Assembly (NCBI GenBank): GCA_020073365.1
Contig: JAIQFL010000018.1
Coordinates: 1 to 57,957, forward strand
Length of the DNA: 57,957 nt
Direction of reading: 5' to 3'
Source of the DNA: Terriglobia bacterium
Lineage (GTDB): Bacteria > Acidobacteriota > Terriglobia > Bryobacterales > Bryobacteraceae
Shown: positions 1 to 8,587 of the stretch, piece after piece
Numbering within the stretch: position 1 is the stretch's first letter
Layout of the letters: each line of letters begins with the position of its first letter
Translations under genes and position numbers: made by a program
The notes under the pieces: model-generated
What the model saw: only the letters and a program-made list of their open reading frames with translations
What the model was told of the DNA's origin: nothing
The model's database searches: none

Positions 1-251
1 CGTTCCTCCAGCCAATGTTCGCGCGCGATGCCCTGACACTTGGGGCAATGGCGGTTGCGACAGGACCGGTAGCGAATGTGGGTGAACTGGCAATGGTCGC
101 ACCATTCGACGCTGCCGCCTAACAGAGGCGTACGGCAGGTTTCGATAGCCTGCATCAAGCGGTGCTGATGCAGGGGCAAATCGTGAGCCTGCCGGTACGC
201 CGGGCCGTGCTGTCGAAAGATGTCGGCCAACTCCAGGGTTGGCTCAGGCAA
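1..251 (-). CDS. IS91-family transposase, N-terminal part, runs off the window
   Basis: Reading the minus strand from a TTG at 251 to position 1 gives an uninterrupted frame beginning LPEPTLELADIFRQHGP. It continues into a Cys/His cluster (CDHCQFTHIRYRSCRNRHCPKCQ) that matches the N-terminal zinc-binding domain of IS91-type transposases. The family encodes a rolling-circle HUH-type transposase of about 400 residues, so only about the first 84 are here. The start lies 3 bases after the stop of an integrase remnant (255-395), the usual IS91 arrangement with a tyrosine recombinase upstream. Whether the element is complete beyond the window edge cannot be seen. Confidence 0.8.
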   Translation of the reverse strand, partial: MPEPTLELADIFRQHGPAYRQAHDLPLHQHRLMQAIETCRTPLLGGSVEWCDHCQFTHIRYRSCRNRHCPKCQGIAREHWLEE

Positions 252-254
252 GGT

Positions 255-395
255 CTACTTCTTGCCTTTGCGGGCGTTGCGAGCCAGGTTGTCGAGCGGA
301 CTGACAGTGGCGGCCACCACCTGCGGGCTCACCTAAGCGTAACGCGCGGTGGTCTCGATGCGGCTGTGGCCGATGGAGGGCCAGATCGCTTCCCT
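255..395 (-). pseudogene. Tyrosine recombinase (IS91-associated integrase) C-terminal remnant
   Basis: The minus strand encodes GHSRIETTARYA, then a TAG stop (333-335), then VSPQVVAATVSPLDNLAR and a natural stop at 255-257. GHSxIETTxRY is the conserved C-terminal box of phage-type integrases, with the nucleophilic Tyr in RY. In IS91-linked integrases the next residues are THVSPQ, so TAG replaces a sense codon. No homology is visible upstream of about 395. The gene is truncated at its 5' side and carries a nonsense mutation, so it should be inactive. Confidence 0.72.
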
Positions 396-570
396 TGGGC
401 GGGAGTGTCTGGGCGACAGGTTTTTGGAATAAACAGGTAAAACAGGTCTGATTTATGAGATTGGCTTCGAATTCTTGGTAATATAGAAAGGTGCACGCGA
501 AATTTCCGTTGAGAATGTCAATTTTCTCGACGCCCTCGATCCCGAGGATCTGGCAATAGACACCCCGTAA

Positions 571-1675
571 GGAGGACCGACGTCAACGCAAGAACATGAA
601 CTGGTTAGAGCCGCACGGGAGGGACAACTCCAGACGGTCCGGCGCCTTCTTGACCTTGGTGTCACAATTGACGCTGTGGACGAAGAAGGTTGGACGGCCC
701 TGCATGGTGCCGCCTACGAAGGTCAAATAGATGTGGTGGAGTTGCTTCTCAAGAAGGGCGCCAGTGTGAACGCGAGAACCCCTGATCGCTTTACTCCCTT
801 GATGGAGGCGGCGTACAACGGGTCACCGCGCGTCCTGGAGGCTCTTCTCCAGCGGGGTGCAGAAGTCAATGACGAAGATCGCTACGGCTGCACGCCACTG
901 ATGTTCATGACAATCGATCGGGACGGAAAGGAGCCGCATGTGCTGGACATTGCTAGACGTCTCCTTGAGAGGGGTGCGAATGCCACCAAAACAAACCACG
1001 ACGGGTTGAATGCTGCCATGATGGCGGTGAAGAACGGCATGTATGACTTGGTGGAGCTTCTTCAGCAATCTTCCGACCAGTACAGCAAGGGACGGGAGAC
1101 GCGGACCGCGTTCGATTCGTTCATCGACTTCATCTCAAACCTCGGGCGGGATTTTCCCGAAGATGCCGGCCGTCAGATTGACACCTTGCTAGCGAGGGGA
1201 TGCGACATCAACGAAAGTCGGGAGGGCAAAGCTCCGCTTGACTGTGCCGGCCAGACAGGACAACGCCGGGGCGATCAAGTCTCTGGTGAGGCATGGGGCC
1301 GACGTTAACTCGCAGGATGTTATGGGAAGAACGCCGCTTCTGAACGCAGCAGTTTGGGGCAAAGCGGATGCCCTGCAGGCCCTCCTGGAATGCGGCGCCG
1401 ACCCAAATATCGCAGAGCGTAAAGGTGGCACGGCACTGGACGCTGCAAGGGATGATAATAACTTGCACGCCGTGAGAATACTCCTTGATGGAGGGGCAGA
1501 TCCCAACGCCCAGGACGTGGATGGTAACTCAATCTTGATGAAGGCCGTCCTGAACAGGCAGAATACAATCGCCACGACGCTCATAGAACATGGCGCTGAC
1601 ACGAGAGCGCGGAATCGGCACGGGCAAACGATCGACGATATGAAGAGATTGAGTCGTCAGTTTAAAACCGCGTGA
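571..1675 (+). pseudogene. Ankyrin-repeat protein, frameshifted
   Basis: The open frame starts after a TAA at 568-570 and shows ankyrin-like sequence from about 601 (ELVRAAREGQLQTVRRLL). No ATG lies in frame; the first ordinary start is GTG 676. Classic ankyrin units follow (GWTALHGAAYEGQIDVVELL, RFTPLMEAAYNG, GCTPLMFM). Near 1235-1262 the repeat pattern moves to another frame, which carries it to 1675 (GADVNSQDVMGRTPLLNAA, GADPNAQDVDGN). About eight repeats are spread over both parts. The sequence just upstream (490-567) also looks coding (NVNFLDALDPEDLAIDTP) but ends in a stop, so the 5' end is damaged too. The function would be protein-protein binding; no catalytic domain is visible. Confidence 0.75.
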
Positions 1676-1872
1676 ACATTGCGGCGCGGCTAGTTGCACC
1701 TGCCGACCCTGTGGTCGCGGACGCGGATGGGGCTGCGAGGAGGAGATCTTGAGGGCGTACCCACGTGGCTGAGGCATCGCCAACGGGCTGAGGCTATAGG
1801 TAAACGGAGTAAGCGCAATGACGTTGGTCAACAGGCAGAGCAGGCCCACTTGCCTCCGAGGAGCAACAAGAC

Positions 1873-2439
1873 ATGACCCAGGAGACTGGCGTTAGAGAAG
1901 AGAACGAAGTAATACTAACGCTGATTGCACAAGGCAAAAGCCAGGAAGCTTATGAGAGAGCGAGAGAAAACCTCCGACTCGCAGTTGCTGCGAAATGTGG
2001 CGCCCTTGAAGGAAACTGCGCTTATACCTTGGGTCGCGCAGCACATGAGTGTGGGCAGCATTCGGCCGCTCTGAGGGCCTACACGCAGGCTCTTGGAAAA
2101 GCCATACAGTTTCGTGACAAAAAGGCGACCGCCAGTATTCACTTTACGATGGCAACTGCTCTTCTTGAAAGGTCCGATGGCAGCCGAAGGGAGAATCTCG
2201 AACTGGCAATTGGGAGTCATATTGCTGCATTGGGCATGCTCACAGAAGCGGCCCGTCCGTTGGACTACGCGAAGATCCAGTACAATATGGGCTTCGCTCT
2301 TGCTGAGTTGACTACAAGGTTCGGCCAATCCTTCCGTACGGAAGCCAGGGAGTGCTTTGAGAAGGCCGCCAGCGCCTTTCGCAAAGCGGGACTGGAAAGC
2401 GAGGCACGCATGGCGCAACAGGCGGGGCGTCAGATCTAG
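1873..2439 (+). CDS. Small TPR-repeat protein
   Basis: The gene encodes 188 residues. ATG 1873 is preceded by GAGGAG (1858-1863) at a 9-base spacing. The sequence is helical throughout, with tetratricopeptide signatures such as NCAYTLGRAAHECGQHSAAL (about 49-68) and EARECFEKAASAFRKAGLES (about 158-177). There is no signal peptide, membrane segment or enzymatic motif. It probably acts as a cytoplasmic scaffold. It follows the ankyrin pseudogene, another interaction-repeat protein, but no shared operon is evident because about 200 bases separate them. Confidence 0.75.
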   Translation: MTQETGVREENEVILTLIAQGKSQEAYERARENLRLAVAAKCGALEGNCAYTLGRAAHECGQHSAALRAYTQALGKAIQFRDKKATASIHFTMATALLERSDGSRRENLELAIGSHIAALGMLTEAARPLDYAKIQYNMGFALAELTTRFGQSFRTEARECFEKAASAFRKAGLESEARMAQQAGRQI

Positions 2440-2680
2440 AAATGGGCGAGCTTCGGACGACTGGGACGTGCACAGCTACCCAGCCCCATAGCAGCCGACC
2501 GGCTCCGCTGGCGGCTGATGGGGAACACGTCAGGCGGCGAGAGACACTAATCGCGTACATTCCCGACCGGTCGCTGGGCTGGAACTCAATGGAGGCGTGG
2601 AACAAGGGCTTTCGATGGGCGCGCACTCGGGTGCCTAGCCCCCGGCTGCTGAGCGCGGTTGTGCTTTCAGTGACTGCCCC

Positions 2681-2699
2681 GCTAGCCTAGAGTTTTGCA
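2681..2699 (+). repeat. Left terminal inverted repeat of the IS
   Basis: The sequence is GCTAGCCTAGAGTTTTGCA. It is the exact reverse complement of 5056-5074. The stop codon of the WYL-like gene lies only 5 bases inside it. Confidence 0.9.
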
Positions 2700-2703
2700 C
2701 TTT

Positions 2704-3084
2704 TTAGGGTGGGGTGGCTGAGTAGGTGGACACTGCTGCAGGGTAGTCATCCACATCGAGTTCGACTTCTTCGATGCATCGTTGGGGCCGCGAGTGGTTT
2801 TCTGCGGTTTGCCAAGAATCGTCGAGCAACTCCACCTGGCTGAGATGCTCTACTGCCAGGCAGCGCCAGTTGTCCGGGGCACCCGCGGGGTTGAGGCCGC
2901 TTTCGCTGTCGCCTCCGTACTGGTAGCACAGCACCAAAAGCCGCCGATGTTTGTTCCAGCCCAGCAGGTGCGGACAGAGCAGCCGTCTGCGTTCCCGGTA
3001 CAGTGCGGCGATTGGTCGGCGGTGAATGATCGCCGCCCGTACCTGGGTATGAGCTTGCTCCAGTGCCTGGACGGAGCCCGACAT
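2704..3084 (-). CDS. Small WYL-like domain protein carried in the IS
   Basis: 126 residues from ATG 3084. The middle resembles WYL-type ligand-binding domains of the standalone sort: IIHRRPIAALYRERRRLLCP, then a G-x-N-K turn, YQYGGDSESG, and NWRCLAVEHLSQVELLDD. In homologs the pattern is R-x-V-x-Y, EPHVLG, YQVGG and NWRxFxLxxI-x-x-xxLD. WYL domains sense ligands or bind nucleic acid in regulators, but no helix-turn-helix is present here. The gene ends 5 bases from the left inverted repeat, so it lies inside the element, facing away from the transposase. It may be a passenger or regulator. The family call comes from pattern memory only. Confidence 0.55.
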   Translation of the reverse strand: MSGSVQALEQAHTQVRAAIIHRRPIAALYRERRRLLCPHLLGWNKHRRLLVLCYQYGGDSESGLNPAGAPDNWRCLAVEHLSQVELLDDSWQTAENHSRPQRCIEEVELDVDDYPAAVSTYSATPP

Positions 3085-3240
3085 CCATCTCAGAATATCG
3101 CGCTACCGGAAGCGGTGGACAGCCGGGTGGCATAGCGTAGCGTCGACCCTGGATAGGCTGTCAACTGAGAGTTCTTTCAACGTAAAACATTTTTGCAGTG
3201 TTTTGTCGTTTTTCTCTTGCATCGCGAGTTAGAGCGTGCT

Positions 3241-3270
3241 ATCTTTCATTTTGTAGAAATGAAAGATAAG
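3241..3270 (+). repeat. Dyad copy 1 overlapping the start of the DUF6788-like gene
   Basis: ATCTTTCAT at 3241-3249 faces ATGAAAGAT at 3259-3267. The right arm contains the likely start codon (ATG 3259). A second, longer copy of the same dyad lies just before the transposase start (3621-3655). Confidence 0.75.
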
Positions 3271-3603
3271 GTCGCTCAACTGACTGCCTTGCGCAAGCAA
3301 CTCCTGCTGCAAATGCCGGACCTTTCCACGGTCTTGCCGGGTTCCTTATTGAGCCGCATGGTGCGCTGCAATAAGCCCGGTTGCCGCTTTTGCGAGAAGG
3401 GCAAAGGGAAGGGCCACGGGCCGATTTGGATTCTCTCGGTGAGTCTAGGCAATCGCCAGGTGCGCCAGATCCCCATCCCCAGCGAGTTGAAGGAAGAGGT
3501 AGAACAAAGCCTTCGTGCGTTCGCTCAGTTGCAGAAGGTACTGAAACAGATCGCGCAGGTGAACCTGGAGTTGCTCAAAGAACGTAAGCGCCAGCGACCG
3601 TAA
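3259..3603 (+). CDS. IS-associated DUF6788-like protein
   Basis: 114 residues from ATG 3259. An upstream in-frame start at 3193 adds an unlikely hydrophobic leader. The core reads LPGSLLSRMVRCNKPGCRFC and then GKGHGPIWILSVSLG, the pattern of DUF6788-type proteins (G-S-x-x-x-R-x-x-x-C-G-K-x-x-C-x-C, then G-H-G-P). These often accompany DDE transposases. The C-terminal half is a charged helix (ELKEEVEQSLRAFAQLQKVL). The Cys cluster suggests metal or nucleic-acid binding. It ends 62 bases before the transposase gene, so the two are probably cotranscribed. Its role in transposition is unknown. Confidence 0.65.
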   Translation: MKDKVAQLTALRKQLLLQMPDLSTVLPGSLLSRMVRCNKPGCRFCEKGKGKGHGPIWILSVSLGNRQVRQIPIPSELKEEVEQSLRAFAQLQKVLKQIAQVNLELLKERKRQRP

Positions 3604-3620
3604 GGTCTTTTTTTGGTGTT

Positions 3621-3655
3621 CCTTATCTTTCATTTCTTAAAGATGAAAGATAAGG
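3621..3655 (+). repeat. Dyad copy 2, 13-bp perfect hairpin before the transposase
   Basis: CCTTATCTTTCAT (3621-3633) and ATGAAAGATAAGG (3643-3655) are perfect inverted arms around a 9-base loop. The right arm repeats the first codons of the DUF6788-like gene. The transposase ATG is 10 bases downstream. It could be a transposase operator, a translation-limiting hairpin or a terminator of the first gene. Confidence 0.8.
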
Positions 3656-3665
3656 ATGCACACCC

Positions 3666-5042
3666 ATGCCCGATCTCTTGGTCCGTTCCTTCGCTCCCCT
3701 CTTGCTCGCCTTCCAATCCTGCTTCACTCGCCCCTCTTTCGACTCCTTCTGGGCCTTGACCTGCGCCTGGATCCTCTGCTCCGGCCGCCGCTCCCTCACC
3801 CGCGTCATGCAATCCGCGCAACTCACCGGCTTCAAACACTACTGCTCCTTCCATCGCTTCTTCAGCCAAGCCCGCTGGAACTTCGATGATCTCGGCCGCT
3901 GTGTCTTCCAACTGCTGTTACCTCTTTGTCCGGAGGTCTTGATCGGCGCCGTCGACGACACCTTGGCCCGTAAGTCCGGCCGCCACATCTGGGGCGCCGG
4001 CATGCACCACGATCCCCTGCGCTCCACCCAGAAACACCCCTCCTTCGCCTTCGGCCACAACTTCGTGGTCTTCTCGTTGCAAGTTGCCTTGCCCTTCGCC
4101 CCCAACAAATACTGGGCCTTCCCCATCCTCGTCCGCATGTACCGCAAGCGCCAGACCAACCGGCGCGCACCCGGTAAAGGCGGAAAACTGGAGCGCAAGC
4201 AAACCGGACAGGCCACCGCCAAGCAATATCGAACCCGCCCCGAACTGGCCTTGGAGATGATTCAGATCGTGGCCAGTTGGATTCCCCAACGCATGCTTCG
4301 CTTGCTCGGAGACAGCGAGTATGCCGGTCAGTCCATCAGCCGTCACCTCCCCGCCAACGTCTAACTGATCAGCCGCATGAACATGAAGGCCGCCCTCTAT
4401 GAGCGACCCGAGAAGGTCGCCAAGCGGGGGCGCCGCCGCAAGAAAGGCAAGCGCTTACCCAGTCCCCTTCAGTTGGCCCAGAACAAGAAAGCCAAATGGA
4501 TCAAGCCTACCCTCACGCTCTATGGAAAGCGGGTCAAACTCTGGTATCAAACTATCGACGCCTTGTGGTATCCCAGCGCCGGCCCGCGACTCCTGCGCAT
4601 CGTCGTGGTGCGTGACCCCAGCGGCCGCCGCCGCGACGATTGTTTCTTCTCCACCGACCTCACCCTCAGCCCCACGCAAATCCTGGAACTCTTTTCCCAC
4701 CGTTGGCCCTTGGAGGTTTGCTTCCGCGACGTCAAGCAGTTTCTGGGCTTTGAAGATCCCCAGAACCGCGTGGCCCAGGCGACCACACGCACCGCTCCGC
4801 TGATCTTCCTGGTCTATGATCTGGTGCTGCTCTGGCACGCGCAGGTGGGACACCGACTGGCACCCAAGGCCGCCCTCGAACGCTTGTGGTATCCCCAAAA
4901 ACGTTCAGTCTCCTTTGAGGACATTCTTCGGACGTTACGTAACGCCACTTGGGAGGAGAGGATTTTCAGCGACCCCGCTATCGATTCACACACTCGAAAA
5001 ATCCTTCAACCCTTTGTGGAATGGGCGAAAGCACTGACGTAA
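3666..5042 (+). pseudogene. DDE transposase (IS701/DDE_5-like) with an internal stop
   Basis: From ATG 3666 the frame encodes 232 residues, meets TAA at 4362-4364, and continues in the same frame for another 221 residues to 5042. VDDTLARKSGRHIWGAGMHH carries the first catalytic Asp (DDT) and the GxGMHHDP box. GDSEYAG should hold the second Asp. After the stop, FSHRWPLEVCFRDVKQFLGF carries the Y/H-RWPIE-x-x-F-x-x-x-K-Q box with the final Glu. The full fusion of about 460 residues has family length, so the TAA is a nonsense mutation inside an otherwise intact gene. Unless it is read through, the copy is dead. It lies just inside the right inverted repeat. Confidence 0.8.
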
Positions 5043-5055
5043 ATTGACGTAAATA

Positions 5056-5074
5056 TGCAAAACTCTAGGCTAGC
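5056..5074 (-). repeat. Right terminal inverted repeat of the IS
   Basis: TGCAAAACTCTAGGCTAGC is the exact complement of the left end at 2681-2699. The transposase stop is 14 bases inside it. Confidence 0.9.
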
Positions 5075-5359
5075 GCTTCGCCGCACTCGCCAAGTGTACA
5101 GACAGCGCGTAGTTCCCTAACGCCAAGCCCACAGACGTCACTTGTCGGCGCGGCTTGCGCGATCCGCGCACGCTGCTCCGGGTCTTCCGCTACCAGCAGA
5201 ACCGATGCCCACGGGCGTTTCCAGAAACTTCACCGTCACGTGGCCAGCGCTTGCGTCCGCCCTCCTCATTCCACGCATTCCTTAAAGGCACTCTCTCGAA
5301 CGTGGCCGAAGCCGGATTCGAGGTCCCCACATCCAAAGCCTGGGGGGCAATTCCGACAA

Positions 5360-5725
5360 CTGGGGTTAATGCCACGGTGCTTTTGTCGACCACCGTCACC
5401 CCGGTGTCCACGAAACGAGGAATATGTGAGAACGGATCTTCCGCCCAGTTGGCGCTCAGACGGCTCGGCGGGTGATGACGGAGTTCGTCCAGCAATTTCA
5501 GCCCGATAAACCCCATCGTGAAGGGCTTTTGCGCCACCGTCGCGGCGATCACGCCCTTCTCAATCCATTCCAGGGTCCCTGAGTCGGTGTCCATGGCGAC
5601 AATGGTTTTACCCGCGACATGGCTACGACTCAGGACTGCCGCTACCTCCTTGTCCGCCAGAGCCTCCAAACATATGAAGGCATCGACCTTTTCTCTCGCC
5701 TTTTCCAAGACGGCGGAGGTTCTGT
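5360..5725 (-). pseudogene. Periplasmic sugar-binding protein (RbsB-like) internal fragment
   Basis: The minus-strand frame encodes AVLEKAREKVDAFICLEALA, then GKTIVAMDTDSGTLEWIEKG and VIAATVAQKPFTMGFIGLKL, ending with FVDTGVTVVDKSTV. This is the second lobe of a type-1 periplasmic binding protein (IVAMD-x-D-x-x-x-L, ATxAQxPxxMG). No start or first lobe is present: at about 5725 the sequence changes to a membrane-protein gene in another frame. The homologous part also ends before the downstream stop at 5190. Both ends are lost, so it should be non-functional. Confidence 0.7.
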
Positions 5726-6130
5726 CAAAAGCTTGAAGCTGACGGCGTGATCGAAGGCCCAACAGAAGAGCATGACGGGCGGGAAAGAAAACATCGAGAG
5801 CCAGCCGAGAAAAGCGGCTCCCCCCAATAGGGCGCCCAACTTCGCGCCGAACCTGGCGCCAGCCGCGGCGCTGTACGAACGCGTCCGCACGATGAGCCAG
5901 ACGAGCGCGATGCTCCAGAAGAGAAACGAGGCATAGCCCAGCGGAATGTACTGGAACATTTTCATGGGCGGCAGGAGCCCCGGTTGATCCCAGTGATAGA
6001 AGGGCGCGAGCAAGCCGGCGTTCATCAGAAGATCGAGGCCGATGATGGCGAACCAGGCCAGAGCGGCGACCTGGATCAACCGCTTGCGCGAGGGAACGGT
6101 TGCCGCGAGTGACGGTGAGATTCCGCTCAT
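5725..6130 (-). pseudogene. Small integral membrane protein, C-terminally truncated
   Basis: ATG 6130 has GGGGGA just upstream. An upstream start at 6193 is less likely. Four hydrophobic segments are visible: LIQVAALAWFAIIGLDLLMN, FQYIPLGYASFLFWSIALVW, a Gly/Ala-rich LGALLGGAAFLGWLSM, and PPVMLFCWAFDHAVSF. At about 5725 the frame runs out of the family-like sequence and reads out of phase through the sugar-binding fragment to a stop at 5642. The family is not recognised. The flush join of two partial genes marks a deletion or recombination junction. Confidence 0.55.
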
Positions 6131-6283
6131 GGTTCCCCCGTAAAGGACTTCGTCATCCGAAACAACCCTACCAACATTGGAGTGAACGGTCAAGCCAGGA
6201 GAGCGCTGCCATTCTGAGGCCGTTCATCAGCCTTCCCCGATTCGCTGGGGACTCGCCCTTGCGTCCAACAACCGCGCTTCCGG

Positions 6284-6625
6284 TTATTTGGCCGCGGCCT
6301 TCTGTGCCCGGTACTCAGCCCACCGCTTTCTGGTGGCATCGGCGATGCGCTTCCGACCTGCAGCACTTATCCTGCGCTTCTTCGGAGCCGGCTGTTTCCC
6401 AGCATTGACGGCCGCCCAACGTTTCCGTTGAGCTGCAGCGATTCGCCGTCTGCCGGCTTCGCTCATTCCGCGTTTTGCTGGTTGCGAGGCCAACCCCGCT
6501 ATCGCCTCACCGAAACTGTTCCCAGCCAGCGTGCCGCGGATCTCCGCCATCTTTGCTTCAATCTGGTCAAGCTGGTGCTGGTACCCGATTAGTGCAGCTT
6601 GGAGTAAGGATAGGTCGTCGCTCAT
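6284..6625 (-). CDS. Small basic protein with duplicated NUMOD3-like/histone-like motif
   Basis: 113 residues. The N-terminal 35 form a helix (LLQAALIGYQHQLDQIEAKM). The C-terminal half holds two copies of a basic motif: MSEAGRRRIAAAQRKRWAAV (about 54-73) and ISAAGRKRIADATRKRWAEY (about 86-105). The pattern S-x-x-x-R-x-R-I-A-x-A-x-R-K-R-W resembles NUMOD3 modules and is common in short Acidobacteria proteins. DNA binding is the most likely role. The rest of the protein is Lys/Arg/Ala-rich. It appears intact, unlike its neighbours, and sits alone on the minus strand. Confidence 0.7.
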   Translation of the reverse strand: MSDDLSLLQAALIGYQHQLDQIEAKMAEIRGTLAGNSFGEAIAGLASQPAKRGMSEAGRRRIAAAQRKRWAAVNAGKQPAPKKRRISAAGRKRIADATRKRWAEYRAQKAAAK

Positions 6626-6924
6626 TTCGGCAAGTCTACCACGAGAGGCTCAGAAGTGAGCCAAAATTCAGCGCGGGGCATTTTGGACTTGCCAGCCTCT
6701 CAGTAGGTACGAGAGAGTCCGCGCCACTGTAGCTGAGCCAAAACTCACCGCTCCGTAGGCTATGCGGCCTTGAAGGGTGCGGGGCCCGGTGCCGTTCCAC
6801 TTGCCTTGTCCCACGAACCCTGGGCCTGAACCGTCCCCGATGAGATTGCGTCAAGAACTTGCCAGGTCGGGCCTGAATGCCTCCGGTGTCCCACCAGTGT
6901 CGTTCATTCCAGTTCATCCCAGGT

Positions 6925-7931
6925 CTACTGGTCTGGTTCGGCGTCACACTGTGAGTCCGTAACTGCGGCGTTAAGTGGCTTTCCAAAAACGAAAAACTCC
7001 AGCGCGTCAGGTACGCTTTTAGCCTCGCTTTCCACGTGAACGCTGTCTGCCACGCTGAGGAGCCGGCTGAGGTTCACACTAAAAAGTCCTAAGAGGGAGG
7101 TCCGGCGCCCTGCCACCAACTTCCCATCGAGCGCAGAGCCGGCGACGGTGACGAAACGCACGCCGGCGCGGAGCTTGGTTTTATAGTCAGTGTTGGTGTA
7201 GATGTCCATCGCGCCTTCGTGGCCCGTGGACGTTTCATTGACGGAGCGTACGATGACGGGAAACTGGAAGAAGTTCGAGGTCTCTCTCTAAGGCTGACGA
7301 AGACGTCGTCGCCGTCCCCGTAGGCCGTTAGCCATTCCCCGTCCGCTAAGGAAGTGAACAGGGGGCGCAGTTTAGTGATGCCGTAACCACTGTAGGCCGG
7401 GATGGACTTCACCAGGGAAGGCTCGTCGAACTCCGTTCCTTGAGCTATGAACCTCCAGGCCGGATGGACCTCGAACACGTGATGCGGATTGCTCGGCGGC
7501 GTCGCTCCGTGGTCGTGGCCTTCGTTCCAGACCCTGAAGTATCCGTGAAAAATGATCCTTTTTGAAACCGCGTCCGCGAGCTGGGCGGGACCATCGCCGA
7601 GAGCAGCGTTCGGGAGTTCGGCGACGAGCCCCCAGGCATCGTCATTGCTTAACTCGGAAAACGATGGCGCCTTCGCGTTGCTTGGTGACAGACTCTCGTT
7701 CAGAATGCCAATGTGGAGTTCTCCGTCATCACCGCTGCAAGAGCGCTTGTGGACAGTCTTGGCTGGTTGAGCGCCATCGGCGGCGACGACGATCTCACCA
7801 ACGGCGGCATCCGCCGCGTAGTGCGACTGAACAAAGGTTTTGCTGAATCGCAGCCATTTTACGTCGCCTTCATTCCCGACGCAGGGGCATACCAGGAGGG
7901 TCGTAATCAGGGAGCCTATGAGTAGTCGCAT
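6925..7931 (-). pseudogene. Secreted protein of unknown family, frameshifted in a (GA)n tract
   Basis: From ATG 7931 the product has a clear signal peptide (MRLLIGSLITTLLVCPCVGN) and no family I recognise. The sensible frame runs to about 7290 (AYGDGDDVFVSLRE). After a TCTCTCTCT tract at 7281-7289 the coding pattern moves to another frame (FFQFPVIVRSVNE, then GAMDIYTNTDYKTKLRAGVR) and ends at 6925. Removing two bases from the tract gives one continuous protein of about 335 residues. This is probably slipped-strand decay of a periplasmic or exported protein. Phase variation is possible but the tract is short. Confidence 0.65.
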
Positions 7932-8274
7932 CGATGGATCTCCTCTTAAGAAATTCGCTGGCCGCGCGGCGTTGATGGAATGGATGAGCGCCTGGGATTC
8001 TAGTTCGCACTGTTAAGTCTCCTCAGCTATCATCATTTGTCGTCGAGCCCGACAGTGAAAGCCGTCATCAGTATTAGCGCAAAGCGTCCGGAAAACGGGC
8101 CATTCGTCTTGCCGGCCGGCCGCGAGGATTCTCAACCGGCGGGCAAAAAGGCAGGACAAATCTATACAAACGCAGCGTTTAGGCGTAGAATTTTGGAAGA
8201 GGCTCGGTTCGCCAGGCCAGCGCAGAGCGCACCCGCCGAAAGATCCGCAAATCCAGTTTGAGCAGGGTGAACGG
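7932..8274. other. Intergenic stretch, no supported gene
   Basis: This lies between the divergent secreted-protein pseudogene and the ParB-like fragment. A short open frame at 8037-8261 has no recognisable domain and unconvincing composition. No terminator-like hairpin or repeat stands out. Confidence 0.5.
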
Positions 8275-8584
8275 ATGAACGATCTACAGGTGTGCTGGTG
8301 GCCGATTGAGCGGCCGCGCGACTACCCCAAAAATGCTCGGAAGTGGAGCGCCCAGGCCATTGCCAAGGTCGGTGCCTCATTAAGAGCCTATGGCTTCCGC
8401 CAGCCAGTGGTTGTGGATCGGGACGAGGTCATTATCATCGGCCATCTACGGCGGGCGGCTGCACGGAAGGAAGGGTTCACCGAGATCCCCGTGCATGTGG
8501 CTCACGATCTCACCCCAGCCCAAGTACGCGGGTTGCGGCTCATGGACAACCGCAGCCATGAGGAGGCGGATTGGGACTTCGAGC
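8275..8584 (+). pseudogene. ParB/Spo0J-like nuclease domain, cut after about 103 residues
   Basis: ATG 8275 has AGGGTGA upstream. The product reads VCWWPIERPRDYPKNARKWS, VVVDRDEVIIIGHLRRAAAR, then FTEIPVHVAHDLTPAQVRGL and LMDNRSHEEADWDFEL. This is the ParB-like domain found at the N-terminus of phage-type DNA methylases (V-D-x-x-x-x-I-I-x-G-H-x-R, then N-R-S-x-E-x-x-W-D). The methylase that normally follows is absent. At about 8584 the sequence becomes an ADOP permease in another frame. Confidence 0.75.
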
Positions 8585-8587
8585 TGT

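Larger units (their letters stand above)
2681..5074. mobile_element. Insertion sequence with perfect 19-bp terminal inverted repeats (IS701/IS4-like)
   Basis: Identical 19-bp inverted ends, GCTAGCCTAGAGTTTTGCA at 2681-2699 and its complement at 5056-5074, bound a 2394-bp unit. The outermost GCTAGC is itself a palindrome, so the true ends may be CTAGAGTTTTGCA with CTAG or GCTAGC as target duplication. Four-base YTAR duplications are known for IS701, which would fit CTAG. Inside are a WYL-like gene (minus), a DUF6788-like gene (plus) and a DDE transposase gene (plus) with an internal stop. The unit is longer than most single-transposase ISs because of the extra genes. Confidence 0.8.

Noticed and set aside
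1694..1876. 60-codon plus-strand frame between ankyrin and TPR genes
   Set aside because: It has no ribosome binding site or domain, and it overlaps the good ribosome binding site of the TPR gene.
8037..8261. 74-codon plus-strand frame
   Set aside because: It has no family resemblance, no convincing start and a composition like random GC-rich sequence.
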